Part shown: positions 1 to 13,392 of the stretch, in pieces
Position numbering within the stretch: the first letter of the stretch is position 1
Layout: the number at the start of each line of letters is the position of its first letter
Source of the DNA: Cucumis sativus
Lineage: Eukaryota > Streptophyta > Magnoliopsida > Cucurbitales > Cucurbitaceae
Direction: 5' to 3'
Length of the DNA stretch: 64,000 nt
NCBI RefSeq assembly: GCF_000004075.3
Contig: NC_026661.2
Span: forward strand, 11,746,307 to 11,810,306
Program-made: the position numbers and the translations under genes
Notes under the pieces: model-generated
The model's input: only the letters and a program-made list of their open reading frames with translations
Databases searched by the model: none
What the model was told of the DNA's origin: nothing

Positions 1-2739
1 TTATTATAATTACATACCTCTTGGTTTCATTGCCAATAAAGTAGATAAAGTTGAATACAAGGTTGCAAAAATTAAAATTTGGTAATATTTATCAAGTAAT
101 AACTTGTGATTGAATATTTAACCCTAAAAACCTCATAAATGCACTTAGATATTTTTATAAATTGACATGCGACTTAATGTGGCCTATTTTTTCATGATTT
201 GTATTTTGTTTATAGTAGAACAAAAATTGTGAAGAGAAAAACCTCCCACACCTAAAAAACAGTGCAATATCTCAATCATCAATTATTGATGTGTTCATTA
301 CTATATACTATATCCCAAATCATCAAATTTATTATTTTCGCCTCCAACATTTCAAATTTATTTGCCTCTAACTCTCATATTTTCCTAAAAGGAAAATATA
401 TTATTATTAAACTACTTTGACAAATAAATTGCTCATTCTTAAGAAAAATAATGCGTAATTGACCTATCATCCGAATTCTATTTTTGATCATTTATATATG
501 CATAGTTACTCCTTTATATTTTCATTGTAGTATAAAATTTAAATTTTCAAATTTAGAATGATGAATTATATTAAACAATATAAATAAAAACATTTGGATA
601 TATAGTGTGTCAACTACCATGTTATAAACTCAATTTGTTTTTCTTTATTTTTTGTTAAAGTTTTTGTATTATGTAATGTATTATAGAATTAGGTTAAATT
701 TCAATTTGTTTAATCAAATCATAAATTTTAACTTATTCCAAGCCATAGACACAAATTTTTAATTAATCTCATAAATTGTGTAATATTAAAATAATAATCA
801 CATACAATTTTTTAAAATTAATAATAAATTAGAATTAGTTTGGATGGTTTAAATAAAAATTATACTACCAAACACGTATCTAAAAAACATTAATTACATC
901 TCTGTTTTCATATTTACGTTAATAGATTCCCTAGCAAACAGACTATAAATTAATCAACTAGGTATATAGATGTAATAAAAAGATATAATAATAGTACTGT
1001 TTGATTGTTATTACTTATTAGCATTATTATTTCAAATTATATTGGGTTGTAAAGGGTGTAAAATAAATAACATAGGGTTTGTAATAATAAAAAAAAAAAA
1101 GAAGAAGATGGGGGGTGTAGCCTAAGCCAAAGAAACAATCGGCTTTTACCCACTTCTTACCTCATTTGTCCACATTTATTTCATACATTCAATTTTAAAC
1201 CAAATTTATGGTATCTTTGGCCACTACCTTAATTATATGTTTTTATTATACTTCAATTCTCTCTTCTTTTTTTTCTTTCTAAAAACATCATTTTGGAAGT
1301 ATTCAATACTTTTAAGTTTTCATATCCACTTTTATTACCAAAATCCCAAAATTTTAAATACATCTTTTTATTTTATAATAATAAAAATATATATATTGGG
1401 AAAAGTAGTTTAAGGTTAGCCGAGATAATATATACTTTCAAAAGGATGTTTATAATGGATTATGACTTATAACATTTTATTTATGTCATTAGCTACTAAG
1501 AATTTTGTTAATATATCACATTAAGAATGATCATGTGCATCATTCTAATGCAATTTGGATCATCCCTATTGCAATCTTCACTTGGGATGGAGGGATGTAT
1601 ATATGGTCATCCTTTACATTAAACGTAACAAATGTGGTGAAAAGTTAAAAAACATATTTTTAGAGGATGTAGTCATCAATTATAAACATCCTAGCTACGT
1701 CACGTGCCAAAACACCTTCAATAAGTGTTAAAATTTTATTTTAATGATTATTAAGTTTATAAAGTATATTTTAAAAGCTTTTAATTTTTTATTTAATATA
1801 GTTTTTTAAAGGTAGATTAGTAGTCATTTAGCTTTCTATTTTTAAAATTTAGTTTGTTTTCTTTCCACTTCACTTCTTACCATGATTTAAAAAATTTTAA
1901 ACTAAATATTTGAATTGTTTTTTTTTTTTTTCAAATTCTAAAAATAAAAATCAGTTTTGAAAGGTTACTTTTCTTTTTAGATCTAAAAGTAACTTGATTT
2001 TCTAAAACATCCCTATAAAGCAAATAACAATAAATTCATATATTATAGGACTTAAAATTTTCAAAATTTTATATTCAATAAATTCGTGTATCTCTTGAAC
2101 TGAAAATTGAAATTGTAGAACTAAATAGACAGGCAATTCAATTTCAGATATAATAGAACAAATTTCAATTAGTTATATATATTATATATATATATTAAAA
2201 AACCAATATAGGAAAAATTGAATTTGATTAAAAAAGAAAATAGTATTTGGTAGTGGTAAAAGAGTAAATACTGGAAATAGAAGAGAAGATATTATTGGTA
2301 TTTAATAACAGATAATTAATGGTATTATCATTAATTACTGAAAATAATCAACCATAGATAAATTCATTAACTTATAGCCATTAATGGGGTGTTGACGTTG
2401 ATTTTCCTTGCCAAATAAGTTTAAAATTTAAAAGTATGGTTGCCGAATTTAATGATAGCAATAAATGCGAGGTGAGGTTCATAAAAGTCACACATAATTA
2501 TCATCATAATAATTAATAAATCCACAATCCTAAGACATTACTTATTGATTAATTAATAACAAAGTTTTAAGATTGAGAGAAATAGGGGGCAGTCATAGGG
2601 ATGGAGGTGTGATTAATTGATTACTAATATAACAATAATAATAGGGAATTAATTTAAATAATCTTGGATTAGAAAAAAAGAAAAAAAGAAAAGAAAAAAA
2701 AACGTAGGTGGCAAACTATGACAAAAATAAAAGTGTATA
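1..2739. other. AT-rich intergenic sequence, no gene seen
   Basis: Every reading frame is short and stop-rich, and no protein family is recognisable. The sequence has many A/T homopolymers and short TA tracts, such as the one near 2175-2195. A G-box/ABRE-like core (acgtcacgtg) lies near 1698-1708, which is a common chance match in plant DNA. No complete transposon with readable ends was recognised. Confidence 0.6.
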
Positions 2740-3010
2740 TTAAATATGGGTGTTAAGTATATTAATTTGTTGGGTCTGTAAACGCTATAATTAGCCTCAT
2801 GCAATGCAGCAAGCAACCATTAAAGATTAAACCCACCTTCTCCACCCACTGCCTTTTCAAACGTTTTTACTACGCAACCTCTATAAATGCACTTCTTCTT
2901 CTTCTTCTTTATTTCTTTATTTCTTTATTTCTTTTTCTTTTATTTCCTCTTAAATATCCATTATATATTCCCACCCTATTCTAAAATCACAACGTAACAT
3001 CAAATAAAAT
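2740..3010 (+). promoter_or_regulatory. Orphan promoter-like segment
   Basis: A consensus-like plant TATA box (ctataaatgc, about 2880-2890) is followed directly by a (CTT)n / pyrimidine-rich stretch, a usual setting for a plant transcription start. Just upstream the sequence is less AT-rich and contains a tgcaatgcagc-type element. The only open frame downstream is a 61-codon, low-complexity, Phe/Leu-rich one that I do not believe. It could drive a non-coding transcript, be the relic of a lost gene, or be a chance match. Confidence 0.25.
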
Positions 3011-4030
3011 AACTTTTCCATACACAATTCATATCAAATTCAAATTTGCCAACACAACTGGTCGACTCATTAACTTAGAGAGTGATTTTCATTTTTCAAT
3101 TTATTTTAGACACGTGTGTTACTTACCCAAATGAATTTAATATTTAGAAGATTATATGTGAATTATTAAAATTTGAACGTAACAATAATAGGATCCGTTG
3201 ACATTAAAATTAAAATGACTTTGGTATAAATTAAGTTTTTCAAGTCACTTGAGAGCTAATCCATAGATAATAGGCATATTTTCTATATACCTTAGAGCTA
3301 ATCCATCAAATATTAGTGAATGATTTTTGTTTTATCTATACGACTATCCCAACATTTGATGGTTAGATATATGGTTTAATTTTTAAAAAAAAACATTAAA
3401 ACTTTTTTGTGTATTGATTAATTTAGACACAATATCCCAAAATAAATAACAAATTGTTATTTGTGTATTGTAATTATTAAACGTCAAAGAATCAAATCTC
3501 CAACCTTATATTGGAACTTAAAAATAAAAAAAAGCAGATGTGTGTACAGAATACTTGTAAATTTGTAAGAAGGCAAAATTGTATTGGGCCACAAAGCTAT
3601 AAGCAAATTTGAAACGCAATAAAAGATACGTTTGAGTTTGAATTTGAATTACGTTTTGAAAATGAATTTTCAAATGACAAAATGGTCAGACACATCGATA
3701 TCTCTATCATCGGAACAATGGAATAGACTTTTGAATAATTTTACATGGCACGAGAGATATTGAAAAATTGAATGAATCAATGCCAAAACATGAAGAAGAA
3801 AATTGTAAAAAGAGGGGGAAAAAATAAAGAATAATTGGGGGGAAAAAATGGAAGGCATAATTTTGTGTAAATATATCCATTTTACATATACCCAAAAAAA
3901 CAAAAGATCCAAGGAGAGGGCCATGGCCGAAATTTCTTAGTTTCCTTTTGGATATTTTATATGATGATGGTGATGATGATGATGCTGGATGATTTGATTA
4001 CCAAACTTGTTTTTTCTTTTTTCTTTTTGG
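3011..4030. other. Intergenic / 3' flank of the CFL1-like gene
   Basis: No gene seen. An ATG/GGT-type trinucleotide microsatellite (about 3960-3990) lies just beyond the stop codon of the minus-strand CFL1-like gene, probably in or near its 3' UTR. Short open frames here are shadows in AT-rich DNA. Confidence 0.5.
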
Positions 4031-5133
4031 TTATATGGACATGTTCAGATCAATCCGAGGTTTCTTGATGGTGGGCAATGGAACAACAGAGTTGCAACGA
4101 GGACATCGAGGGTTATTTTTCATTACTAATACATACGATAAACATCCGGGACAACCCACCGCCATCGGCGCCGCCGAGTTTCTAATTTCCGCCGCTTCTT
4201 CTTCTTGAATTTCCTTTCCCGCCGCCGCGGAAGATGAGGATGAGGAGTACGACGGGGATGAAGCTGATTTCCATAGGGAAGAGCGTTTCTTTACCAACTC
4301 CTTGTCGGCCCTTTCCAGAGCAGATTTCACCTTATCCAGAGTACAAACGCTGGCGTAATTGGTGGAGGACGGGGACGATGTCAATTTCAAATCCAAACTG
4401 GTTTCGTTGAAGAGATTTAATGTTCGTTTTGAAGGAGATGGAGGGAAATTCAAATCCTGGAATTTGGATTCTGTTTGATTGATCATTTGGATTTGTTTTG
4501 AATCTGAATTCAGAGGAGAATCCGGCGTTTGACTCCTCTGTATGTAAACTTTTCCTGACTGCAGAAACAAAACACACCAAAATTATTTTAAAAAATCAAA
4601 GTTTAATGATACGGCTGCTTTGCTTTCAATTCATACGAAAAAGAAGAAATTTAATGATTCCAGAGGAGAATGGATTATTAATCAGGAGTACCAAAACTTT
4701 ATATAAATATATATATAAAAAATGAAGCATCGCAATTAATGTCATTAAAAAAAGAAATTGCAGTCTCTTCTTCATAAAACCATACCCACAAGTACAGTGA
4801 AACAATTTTCCATTCCCCTCTTCTTTTTCTTTAGCCTATGCCTAATTTCTCAAACAAATATTGACTTAATTCCATAACCAATTGGAAAAATTTAACAGAA
4901 GAAATTTTAAAAAAGAAAAGAAAACGAACCTTCAAGTCGAGTCTTTTCTCCCAGCCGGTGGGAACTTGCAAGTCGAGGTCTAATTCTTGAGAGTCGGTAA
5001 GGTTGGAAGATTGACCGAGCAAATCGCGAGTAACGAGAGCCGTTGAATCTTGGCCATTACCGAGGGCTGTGCGATTATCATCGTCCTTGTACCCGGCGAG
5101 TACCCGAATCAGACTGCTGACTTCGGCAGCCAT
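4031..5133 (-). CDS. CFL1: CURLY FLAG LEAF 1-like / GIR-type EAR repressor adaptor
   Basis: Two exons in transcript order: 5133-4930 and 4558-4031, giving 243 aa. The intron has a GT donor after codon 68 and a ctgcag acceptor, phase 0. Residues 51-55 (LDLDL) and 123-127 (LDLKL) are EAR-type repression motifs. Residues 60-73 (GWEKRLDLKSGKVY) match the WW-like segment of CFL1 proteins, but the second WW tryptophan is missing. The C-terminus (about 203-225) carries a CxxC...CPRC motif (C204, C207, C220, C223), as in GL2-interacting repressors, followed by a DLN tail. In Arabidopsis and rice, CFL1 affects cuticle formation through class IV HD-ZIP factors, and GIR proteins bind GL2 and recruit TOPLESS. 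By inference this protein is a nuclear corepressor adaptor for epidermal HD-ZIPs. The start is the first ATG (MAAEVSSLIR) that gives the conserved N-terminus. Function is inferred from motifs; family membership is fairly sure. Confidence 0.85.
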
Positions 5134-7289
5134 TTTTCTTTTATAGGAAAACAAAGGGAGGAACCCCTTTTCGAAGTTGGGGTTTAATAATCTAAATTCT
5201 GATTGTTAAAAAAAGAAAAAAAAAGCAGAGAAAGAGAAGGAAGATGAAGAAGATGAAGAAGATGAAAATGATGAAGAAGAAGAAGTGGGTGGGTGAATGA
5301 ATGGGGGGGTTTGGGGTTTGGTAATTGTATGTATGGAGAGGGGGAGAGCGGTGGGTATAGGGAAGGGAAATATAAGCAAGAGACGAAAATTTTGTGTATG
5401 TAGTTAAGTATTGAAGCGACGTTATGAAGTAAATTAATGAATTAATTTTTGAAAATATTAATGGTGGGAGTGAAAAATGGAAATTAATTGTTCGAATTTG
5501 ATTAATGATGGGAAAGTGGGAGAGTGGTGGAAGAGAATTAATTGGGACATTAAATGCCAATCACAATTACTACCACTCTTCTTTCCATCATTTAATGCCT
5601 TTTTTCTCTCTTTGTTATCACCTTTTCCTTTTTGTTTCTTTTCTTATTTATTTTCACACCACTTATTTTCTCATCTTTCTACCTCTACCTTCCCTCATTT
5701 CTCTTCATTACCATTACAAATATCCCTCTTTTTCTCCTCATTTTTTCATTTTTTCATTTTTCATTTTCCTTTCCTCCTTACTTTTTTTTTTTTTTAAAAG
5801 GAAAAACTTCATTTTTATTTTAATGTGTCCAAGTAAAAACATTTCATATCAATTTCAATAGCAACAAAAGGTTAATAAAAATAAATTAATTTAAAAAATG
5901 ACACTAAGCTTACTAAAATGAAAGCTATGCACTTGAAATTTGGGGTAAGCTGTAATATTCTGAAATCAATAACCAAGAAAAATATATGGATGACGATTTA
6001 TTTTTTGATCTCCCTTGTCTTAGTTACTAGGATAGGAGTAGTTTTTGTTGGGTGGAGGAAGGTGAACTCAATGGAGCCATCAAAGTATTAAATGAAGTGG
6101 CTTTAGAGGACGTGTGGTTTAAGAAAAGCACTTTGACTTTCAATTTGATGATAAGCCAATGTTTGTTAGACACATGAAAATGGTTGCAAAGGCAAATGGG
6201 TTATCGCAGTTGTTGGGTCCGACTTCCGACTTCGTATGATGGCAAAGGCCCCAAAGGGCATTCTTGCGGTTTCTACTCAAACTCATCATCCCCAAATCTA
6301 TTGTTTCCTTTGTACTTAATGAACTCTTTTCATTTTATTATATGTTTTTAATCTTCTTCTGTCTTTTCATCATCATTATGATTTTGATGGTTTGGGAATT
6401 GCAAATCTGCCTCTTAACTTCAAATATCTTCTTAATTTTAACTTTTATTAACAAATCATCTCCTACCATTTAATTACATGTTATTTCTCTATTCTAATTT
6501 TTTTACTTTTAATTTCTTATTCTACAGATATGCATGGAGATTAGTAGAGTATGGAATTTATTTGCATGTTGCTCCTGCACCACTTCTGTTGATGATAAGA
6601 AGAAACACGTTTCATTTTTATATGACCCTAACAATAAATTTGTTTGAAGAGAGAAAATGATGTTAATTTATGTTAAAAAAAGAATATTACACACTAACAT
6701 AGTGCATATCATACACACTTTGATACTTGATTAAAGAGTCAAAGAATATGGAAACTAGTTGTGGAGTTTAAAATTAGGATCGAGTTATCTTATGTGAAGT
6801 TATAATTAATGACGTGTTTATAGAAATAGTTGACATACGTCTTTCGTTGCTCCCTTTATAATCTAATTTATATGACAACATGATCTGATCCTATGTGAGA
6901 TTTTTAAACTTCAAAAGTTGAATTTGAGGGAAAAGTTAGGTTGAAGGTTCTATAGCCATGTAGGCTTATATACTTTTGGGTGGAGTTGAGGGCGAGGAGG
7001 TGGGGTTGACCTCGACTTTTGACGCTGAGTTGCCTTCTTTAGCCATTCCATCTTTGTACCAATTTGATTTTTTTTTCTCTTTATTGATTTTATTTTACAC
7101 TTTTTTCCCACAATCACACATTGCAATTTGTTTTTCTCTCTCTTTCTTTTCAAATATTGTAATGATTCAAGTCCAAGGCAAGCACCATTCAAAGATAGAA
7201 AGGATAACTTTCTTACTTCATAGTTGAAGGTTGGAAACTCGTAACAATTTACCTTTGTTGGTTCACAACGAGAACAGGATATGGAAAAA
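5134..7289. other. Intergenic, including the 5' side of the CFL1-like gene
   Basis: On the minus strand, 5215-5290 is a CT-rich leader (GAA/GATGAA repeats on plus), a typical plant 5' UTR or core-promoter tract for the CFL1-like gene. A second CT-rich block occupies 5570-5800 on the plus strand. The segment 6120-6235 has a short coding-like composition on plus but no matching family. Nothing else was recognised up to the copia LTR. Confidence 0.5.
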
Positions 7290-8660
7290 TAAAATGTAAT
7301 AATATATATATATAATTAATAAATAACAAATATAAAATAAGAAGAATAAAAAATATGAAAATTCTCAAAAATCTCAACTACTTTCTCCAAAAAATTATGA
7401 AATTCTACGTAGCTATGTGAACTCCGAAACCCACCCTTTATAAATAATTTGACAAATAGGATGTGAATTATATGAACATTAAATAGATCTATACACAATA
7501 CCTTATATAACGAGAGTATGACAGATGTCCAATAAACACTAAGCATGAGCATCTAGTAATGGACATCTATTATTTTCTATATTATAATACTTTCTCTTTG
7601 ATGTCTATTATATATTTAAAATATTTCTCGTAATTAAAATATTACTAGGAAAAAATAATTCTAACGAAGGAAAAGAGTACATGTTTCGTATAATCTAATA
7701 TTTGTTCTTGACCCTTGTTAAAACATCACTTGATATCTTTGACTTATCGCATTCCGGTATTATGCACCAATTTTTTAAAGGTTGCCGTAGATGATGATGC
7801 CTTTGTAAATAAGTTTGTCAAGTTATTCATTGGACAAATTTGTTTTACAATAATGTTTTGTCATTTTCTTCATTTACTCTCTCTCTTTTAATATATCCTT
7901 ATTTGATTTCAGTTATACACGTCGTATTGTCTTCTAAAAAAAATTGTTGAGTAGTGATATCACTATTTTGTGATTTATTATTTTCATATAAAAATGTTGG
8001 TTACTAGCCCTCATGGATCATCAGAACTTCAGAGTAAAAGCTATTATAATCTATATTTCGTATGTCTTAAATATAAAAATTCTTCTTCATGTTCTAAGTA
8101 AATTGTATAGATCGCTAGCATGTATGGATTAGTTAAATAGCATACGTTTTCACAACAACCGAAAAATAATTAGATTTAATAAATAAATCTATGTAAGGTA
8201 ATTTTTAATATATGTTTAAATCAACTTTTTTCATTTCCGAGAAAAAATATATTTATGTAACAAAATTACTAAAAGTACTCCAACATGTGTAATATATAAG
8301 CTATTAATTAAGATATAAATGTACTAATTTTTCCAAAGTCATTATCTTTATGATATTAGATGATGATATAGTTTTTCACACAAGTGAATGAATCACCCTA
8401 GGAACATTTAATAATGTAACTAGTCCTTATAAGATCTTTCGCAAAAATTTTATCACCAAATTTTTTTTCTTTAAGAACCTTTATTGCCTTTGAAATCTCT
8501 AGAGAAATTTCTTCTCGAATCATCAACCCATATATAATAAATCTTAGGTTATGATTTCTTTATAAAGCATGTGGACAAATACGTTTATTTTAATACTCTC
8601 AAACATTAAATATTTAATAATTTTTTTATATCGTATTAGTTGAATGTTTTAATGATAATC

Positions 8661-8710
<50 letters not shown>

Positions 8711-9840
8711 TCTAATATTTGAATTATATAATTTTGTGATTGATAATGGTTTTGGAATATAATTATGGTTAACTCTGGAGAGATTGATGTAAACATATAA
8801 TGACTACATCAATCAATAAGACTGTATCTAAATGTATGCAGAGTTTTTCATATATAATCGAGTATTTCTTATGGCGTATATATTACAGAAAATAATATGT
8901 TTTTCCATAATCTTTCTTCTCGAGAATTATTCTTGAACTTATCTTGTTTTATATCTTACGATTTTATTTTATATATTTGTTTTTCTTACCCACTTGTTTC
9001 CCTAATGTTTGACATTCTCTGATGCATGAGAAATGAGTTTATTTCTATTGGATTGTTTCTTTTCACATACGTCAATTCTTTCTTTGTCGACATTTTTCAT
9101 ACTCACTTTCCTAAATAATATCATGAGTAACATTGTATGTAAAGATGTTGTCGACTATATATCGTTCAATATTTTTCTTGTCATGACATATAATTTATCG
9201 AGATCATAGATCCTCGTTTAATTCAAGATTCTTATGACTACTCATATTCAAAATTTCTTCTGGAATATATGTATTCTTCGTCGTGTCATTTTGATTATTT
9301 AACTATTTTTTCAAAGATTTTTTTCTGGTTTTGTCTACCATGCTTATGTCATGCATTAGTGATAACTTATTGTGTTTGGGAACTGATTTGAATTATTTTT
9401 TGAACTTGAAGTTCGTATTTATCTGAGATATAAATGAGACAATAACAATGCATTCATGCAATTTCTTTTTTCAACTTCTTAATATCTCCATACTTTTGGA
9501 AAATTTGTCTCATTAAAATGACAATTAGCAAATTGTGTGGGTAAATATATCACCTCTTAGGGGTTCAAAATATTTAATAATCAATGAGAAATCAAATTCG
9601 ACATATTTCTAACCTCCCTTGAGGATCAATCATAGTACATTATGGTGGAGCAATTGGAGCATGTATTGCACATCTAAATATTCTCATATTGAAATATTTG
9701 ACTCATATTTTTAATGGCAAGTATTTATGATAAGCTATTAACCTAATGCGTACAAGTGATGTTGCATGCAAAGTAACATGTCCTCGTATTGATGTAGAAA
9801 CCTTAGCTTTCACAAGCAATGTTAACGACCAAACGTTTCA
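7290..9840 (-). mobile_element. Ty1/copia element copia-A, 3' part (LTR, RNase H side)
   Basis: The segment about 7300-7600 matches the segment about 19800-20112 (same tracts around 'aaaattctcaaaaat.tcaac' and a TATA-like 'tttataaat'), so they read as the two LTRs of one minus-strand element. From about 7690 to 7870 the sequence parallels the RNase H end seen at 45240-45440 and 53470-53690. From about 9420 to 9840 it parallels the integrase C-terminal region of copia-B (55580-55990). All frames are broken by stops and indels. A (TA)n run of about 38 bp at 8672-8709 adds to the decay. The element stops abruptly near 9840 and resumes near 17715. Confidence 0.7.
8672..8709. repeat. (TA)n microsatellite inside copia-A
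   Basis: About 19 uninterrupted TA units within the degenerate reverse-transcriptase region of copia-A. Confidence 0.95.
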
Positions 9841-10740
9841 AACTAGGTTGAGGTCTTTACTTAATGAAAAACAAAATTTAAAACGATGACTATGCAAACT
9901 TTAAGGTCATTTAATTAAAGAAAAATAGGAAACAACCTCCGGAGGAAAATGTTAAAATAAATAAGTAAATAAACAAATCAATAAATGAATATTTTAACTC
10001 GGGTTCCCTTGATGAAAACCATAAAATAAAATAAATATTTAAAACTCAAAACTGGTTATCTAACCAATAGTTTGTAAACAATCTAAATCATGAAAATAAA
10101 ACGAAAGCAATGATCTAGTCCCAAATGACATGGTTACTTAGTCCCTTTTGTCACTCACTAGTTTGCCTTTACCTTTACTTGAAAAATGAAATATGGAAAT
10201 GATAAGTATTGTAAGTACTCAACAAATGACCCACGCTACTGGACCTACTTAGGTGAACTCGCTAACGTAACCTTTGTATCAATGTACATCCTATATCATA
10301 GAAGTTTTAGTGATTCTGTAGGAACACATGTCAATCATAAGTGTAAACTCGATGATACACATATTAGTTATAACAGTAAAAAATAGGGATAGATGGTGAT
10401 CCCATAGGAACACCACAACCCTAAAACAAAATGTACTCAATAAGATATCAAAGTTTAACAGATACAATCAATCCGATATTTAGCATACAAAATTTTGTAT
10501 TATACCATAAATATTATCATCACATACTTATCAATAACAATAACTTTTCCATGATACTTTCACAGCCTAATCAATAAATAGTCATATAGGAAATAACAAC
10601 AAATAAGTCCATCTCAATTTCACAATCTAGTAAGAACACATCGTATCATCCATCTTATTCGAGGATTCGAGTAGTAATGTACTTACCTTAACTTTTGTTA
10701 TAAATTAAAGTCCAAGCAATTACAATAAGCTTCTTAGCCT

Positions 10741-10743
<3 letters not shown>

Positions 10744-10820
<77 letters not shown>
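10744..10820. repeat. (TA)n microsatellite
   Basis: About 38 perfect AT units in a row. It can form a cruciform and is prone to slippage and assembly error. Confidence 0.97.
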
Positions 10821-10824
<4 letters not shown>

Positions 10825-12528
10825 CAAGAACAATTGACCTATAAGTAACACCAATTTATTATTAACACCACAACACTTCCAATTCAAAATCCAACTTAAA
10901 ATCTCAATTACTTACTCGAACACCATTAGAAAAACCAAACCAAGTAGTGTAAACACCACTGGATAGTGGCTTAAGTGCTTAAAAAAAAACACCCAATTAT
11001 CCTTAAAAATCTAGGAAAGAAACCATTTTAATCTCAAACTGTAATGGGTGTTTAAGAATCCATCAAGAAATTATCCCAAAATTTAACGAATCTGACCCAA
11101 AACTCAAAGCTAATGGATGAAGAAGTGTGGATGAAGCATCGGTGATCGAACGAACCACGGTGCATGGAAGGACTTAAGAAACGCGACGACGACGTGAGGA
11201 GGTCTGACGATTGATATGTCGTCAAGTCAGGCTTGATGCGGCGCTCTAACAAAGAGCAGAGGAGTGGCAACAAGGTCCGACAAGGACAACGACTGAACGT
11301 AAAAAGGAGACGTTTAGTTCAAAATAAAAGAGGACATGTACAGTAGAAATAGGAATATAATAACATTCTAATTGCAAGCAAAATAAAAGATTAAACATGC
11401 ATTTGATTCAGCATAAAAAAAGGTAATAAAAATTTTACCTTTGTAGTTCAAAGAATTATTACATTGTATTGATCTCCAGCATTACTTCATACCATCACAA
11501 AGTCTTCTCTACACTTTACAAACCTTAGAATTAGTTGGTGGAACTAAATAATGATTAATTTGGCTAACTTCTTGAGAGAAGAATATCTAAGTGGAATTTA
11601 TAAGAAAAGTTTCAAAGTGATATTAAATTTGTATTTATAAGCAAATCCCACAAGCAACTATTGCAATGGTTTTCAACATCAAGGTGTTAGACACTTCAAA
11701 TTCTACTTTCAGCCAATTGAAAACTCACCAAATTCCACTTTAAGTTGTAGATCCCACTTCAAATAAAATAACATGTATATATCAATCCTCTCCCAATGTT
11801 TAATAATCTTTATAAATAATTAATCTATTTAATTAATTATAATAATCTTGTTGACCTTATTCAAATTACAATTTAAATAATATCAATCATCTCTGAACGT
11901 TAGAATCACCACTTATATTGCATATTATTAACGGTTCAAACATGAGGATAATTCAAACAATTCAAATTTCTTAATCACACTATTCTGAGTATAATTTCAT
12001 TAAGAGTTGGTAGAGGAACCAATAGATCAATGCGCTTCAATGATTAGAGACTAATTAACTATACGTTTTTAACCTAGTTAATCAACATTCGTTAACTAAT
12101 TGAGACTAACTACTGTAGCTCGTAGCTTCCATTCTCTTCATTGTAGATATATGTGTCCATCTAATATAACCATGATTGGTAAGTCAACCGCCCTTCACAG
12201 ATTGCTCGTATAATCTCGATCGGGTCAATTTACCAGATTACCTCCATGATTACATCTTATTTCTTAAGCCTTAACCGATTCTCTAATGAACAATTGGTAT
12301 AGAATTCAACTTGTAAACTAAATCCCTCTAAGGCCAATAAAAGGGTGAGGCCCTTTTGTTCAAGACCTAGAGTTAGGACTCAAGGGAACAACCTATCTAT
12401 TAACTTGAAAAACATGGTAGAAGAGAGTTTTGTCCTATGCCATAAATCTCCAATTATCCACAGTCTTGCTCCTAAAATGGGAGGTCTATTGGATTAGTGC
12501 TAATGAACTACCATCACCTATGCAAATC

Positions 12529-12825
12529 TAAGGATAATTATTTGTGAACAAGAGTTCATAGTTAACTCAGGATTAAAGATACGATCCATTTTGTATTTGA
12601 TACAAATGCATGCAATGATCCAACGCATTCATGTAGGTGACATCCAATTGTGGGTAAATCCCATGCAATGAGTTTACATAAGACTGGACCACAAAATAGT
12701 AATAACTAGATGTAACTCCCCTTAACTAGTTAGATTTTTTTTTTTTATTAGGATGATTTAGGTAACTTACTCTTAATCCTAAATGTATTATGAACTCTTG
12801 TTTGTGAGGAATTGTCCTTTGATCT
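12529..12825. repeat. Inverted pair of LTR-like fragments
   Basis: The stretch starting at 12529 (aaggataattatttgtgaac, then agagttcata and, farther on, aggatta) reappears in reverse complement at about 12765-12820, where agagttcata and aggatta recur at similar spacing. The two arms are imperfect and lie about 190 bp apart. This is the trace of two inverted LTR pieces, or one fold-back rearrangement. Confidence 0.65.
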
Positions 12826-13309
12826 GTAAGGGTGAGAATCACCAGATTGTCGATTCAATATGCCTACCATTTTAAGGACAAGACTGAGTGGGGAGCGAAA
12901 ACTATAATTACACAAGATGCAATTCATTCATTCTTGGCTTTAACATACGTAGATAAATGTTCTCTTGAATCGTGTCTTCGAAACTTGAAAAAGGAACTCT
13001 ACCCTCTCTATGAAACAAGGGGGATTTCTATTTATTGATTGAACCATAAAGGGTGAGGTTATTATACATTTTAGATTTAGTTGGGAAATTAATATAATGT
13101 ATGGTGATACATTATAATATAAAGTTTATATTTTAATTAAACTTTATTATATAAATTTAATGTATGATTCAAAATTAATTTATGAGATAATAAAATGCTT
13201 GAATGAGTTCAAATATTAATTTAATGTGAATTAGATTTATAAAAAAAACTGTAAGTTAAAGTTTAATGCATATATCATACATATTAAAACTATAGGTTAT
13301 GAGAAAGAT

Positions 13310-13392
13310 ATAAAGAAAATTAGGATAAAAATTTTACAAGGAAACAATCGAAATATTAGGAGCTTTAGAATGATAGCTCGATAATATTTTGA
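13310..13392 (+). repeat. Diverged direct copy of the 17552-17629 sequence
   Basis: About 80 bp align with the left arm and loop of the hairpin at 17551-17671, sharing 'aattaggata', 'ttttacaagga' and 'tttagaatgatagct'. The hairpin's right arm is not present here. These may be the two ends of one insertion, which would place the pararetrovirus-like block between them. Confidence 0.6.

Larger units (their letters stand above)
9841..13305. mobile_element. LTR-retrotransposon debris inserted in copia-A
   Basis: This begins the block that interrupts copia-A. It is mostly non-coding and has the look of LTR sequence: GC-richer patches at 11100-11300, a 'tttataagc' TATA-like site near 11630-11640, and stretches resembling common plant LTRs. 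Open frames at 10186-10386 and 12832-13038 have no recognisable family and are probably chance frames in LTR sequence. I cannot assign superfamilies or exact ends from sequence alone; gypsy-type LTR fragments are a guess. Confidence 0.4.

Noticed and set aside
5477..5861. Overlapping frames of 106-118 codons
   Set aside because: They are Phe/Ser/Leu-rich translations of a CT-rich tract, with no conserved motif.
6120..6660. Short coding-like stretch followed by 60-69-codon frames
   Set aside because: A few residues look protein-like, but there are no splice-compatible neighbours and I recognise no family.
12832..13038. 68-codon frame
   Set aside because: It lies in the inverted LTR-like region and reads through repeat sequence; no family match.
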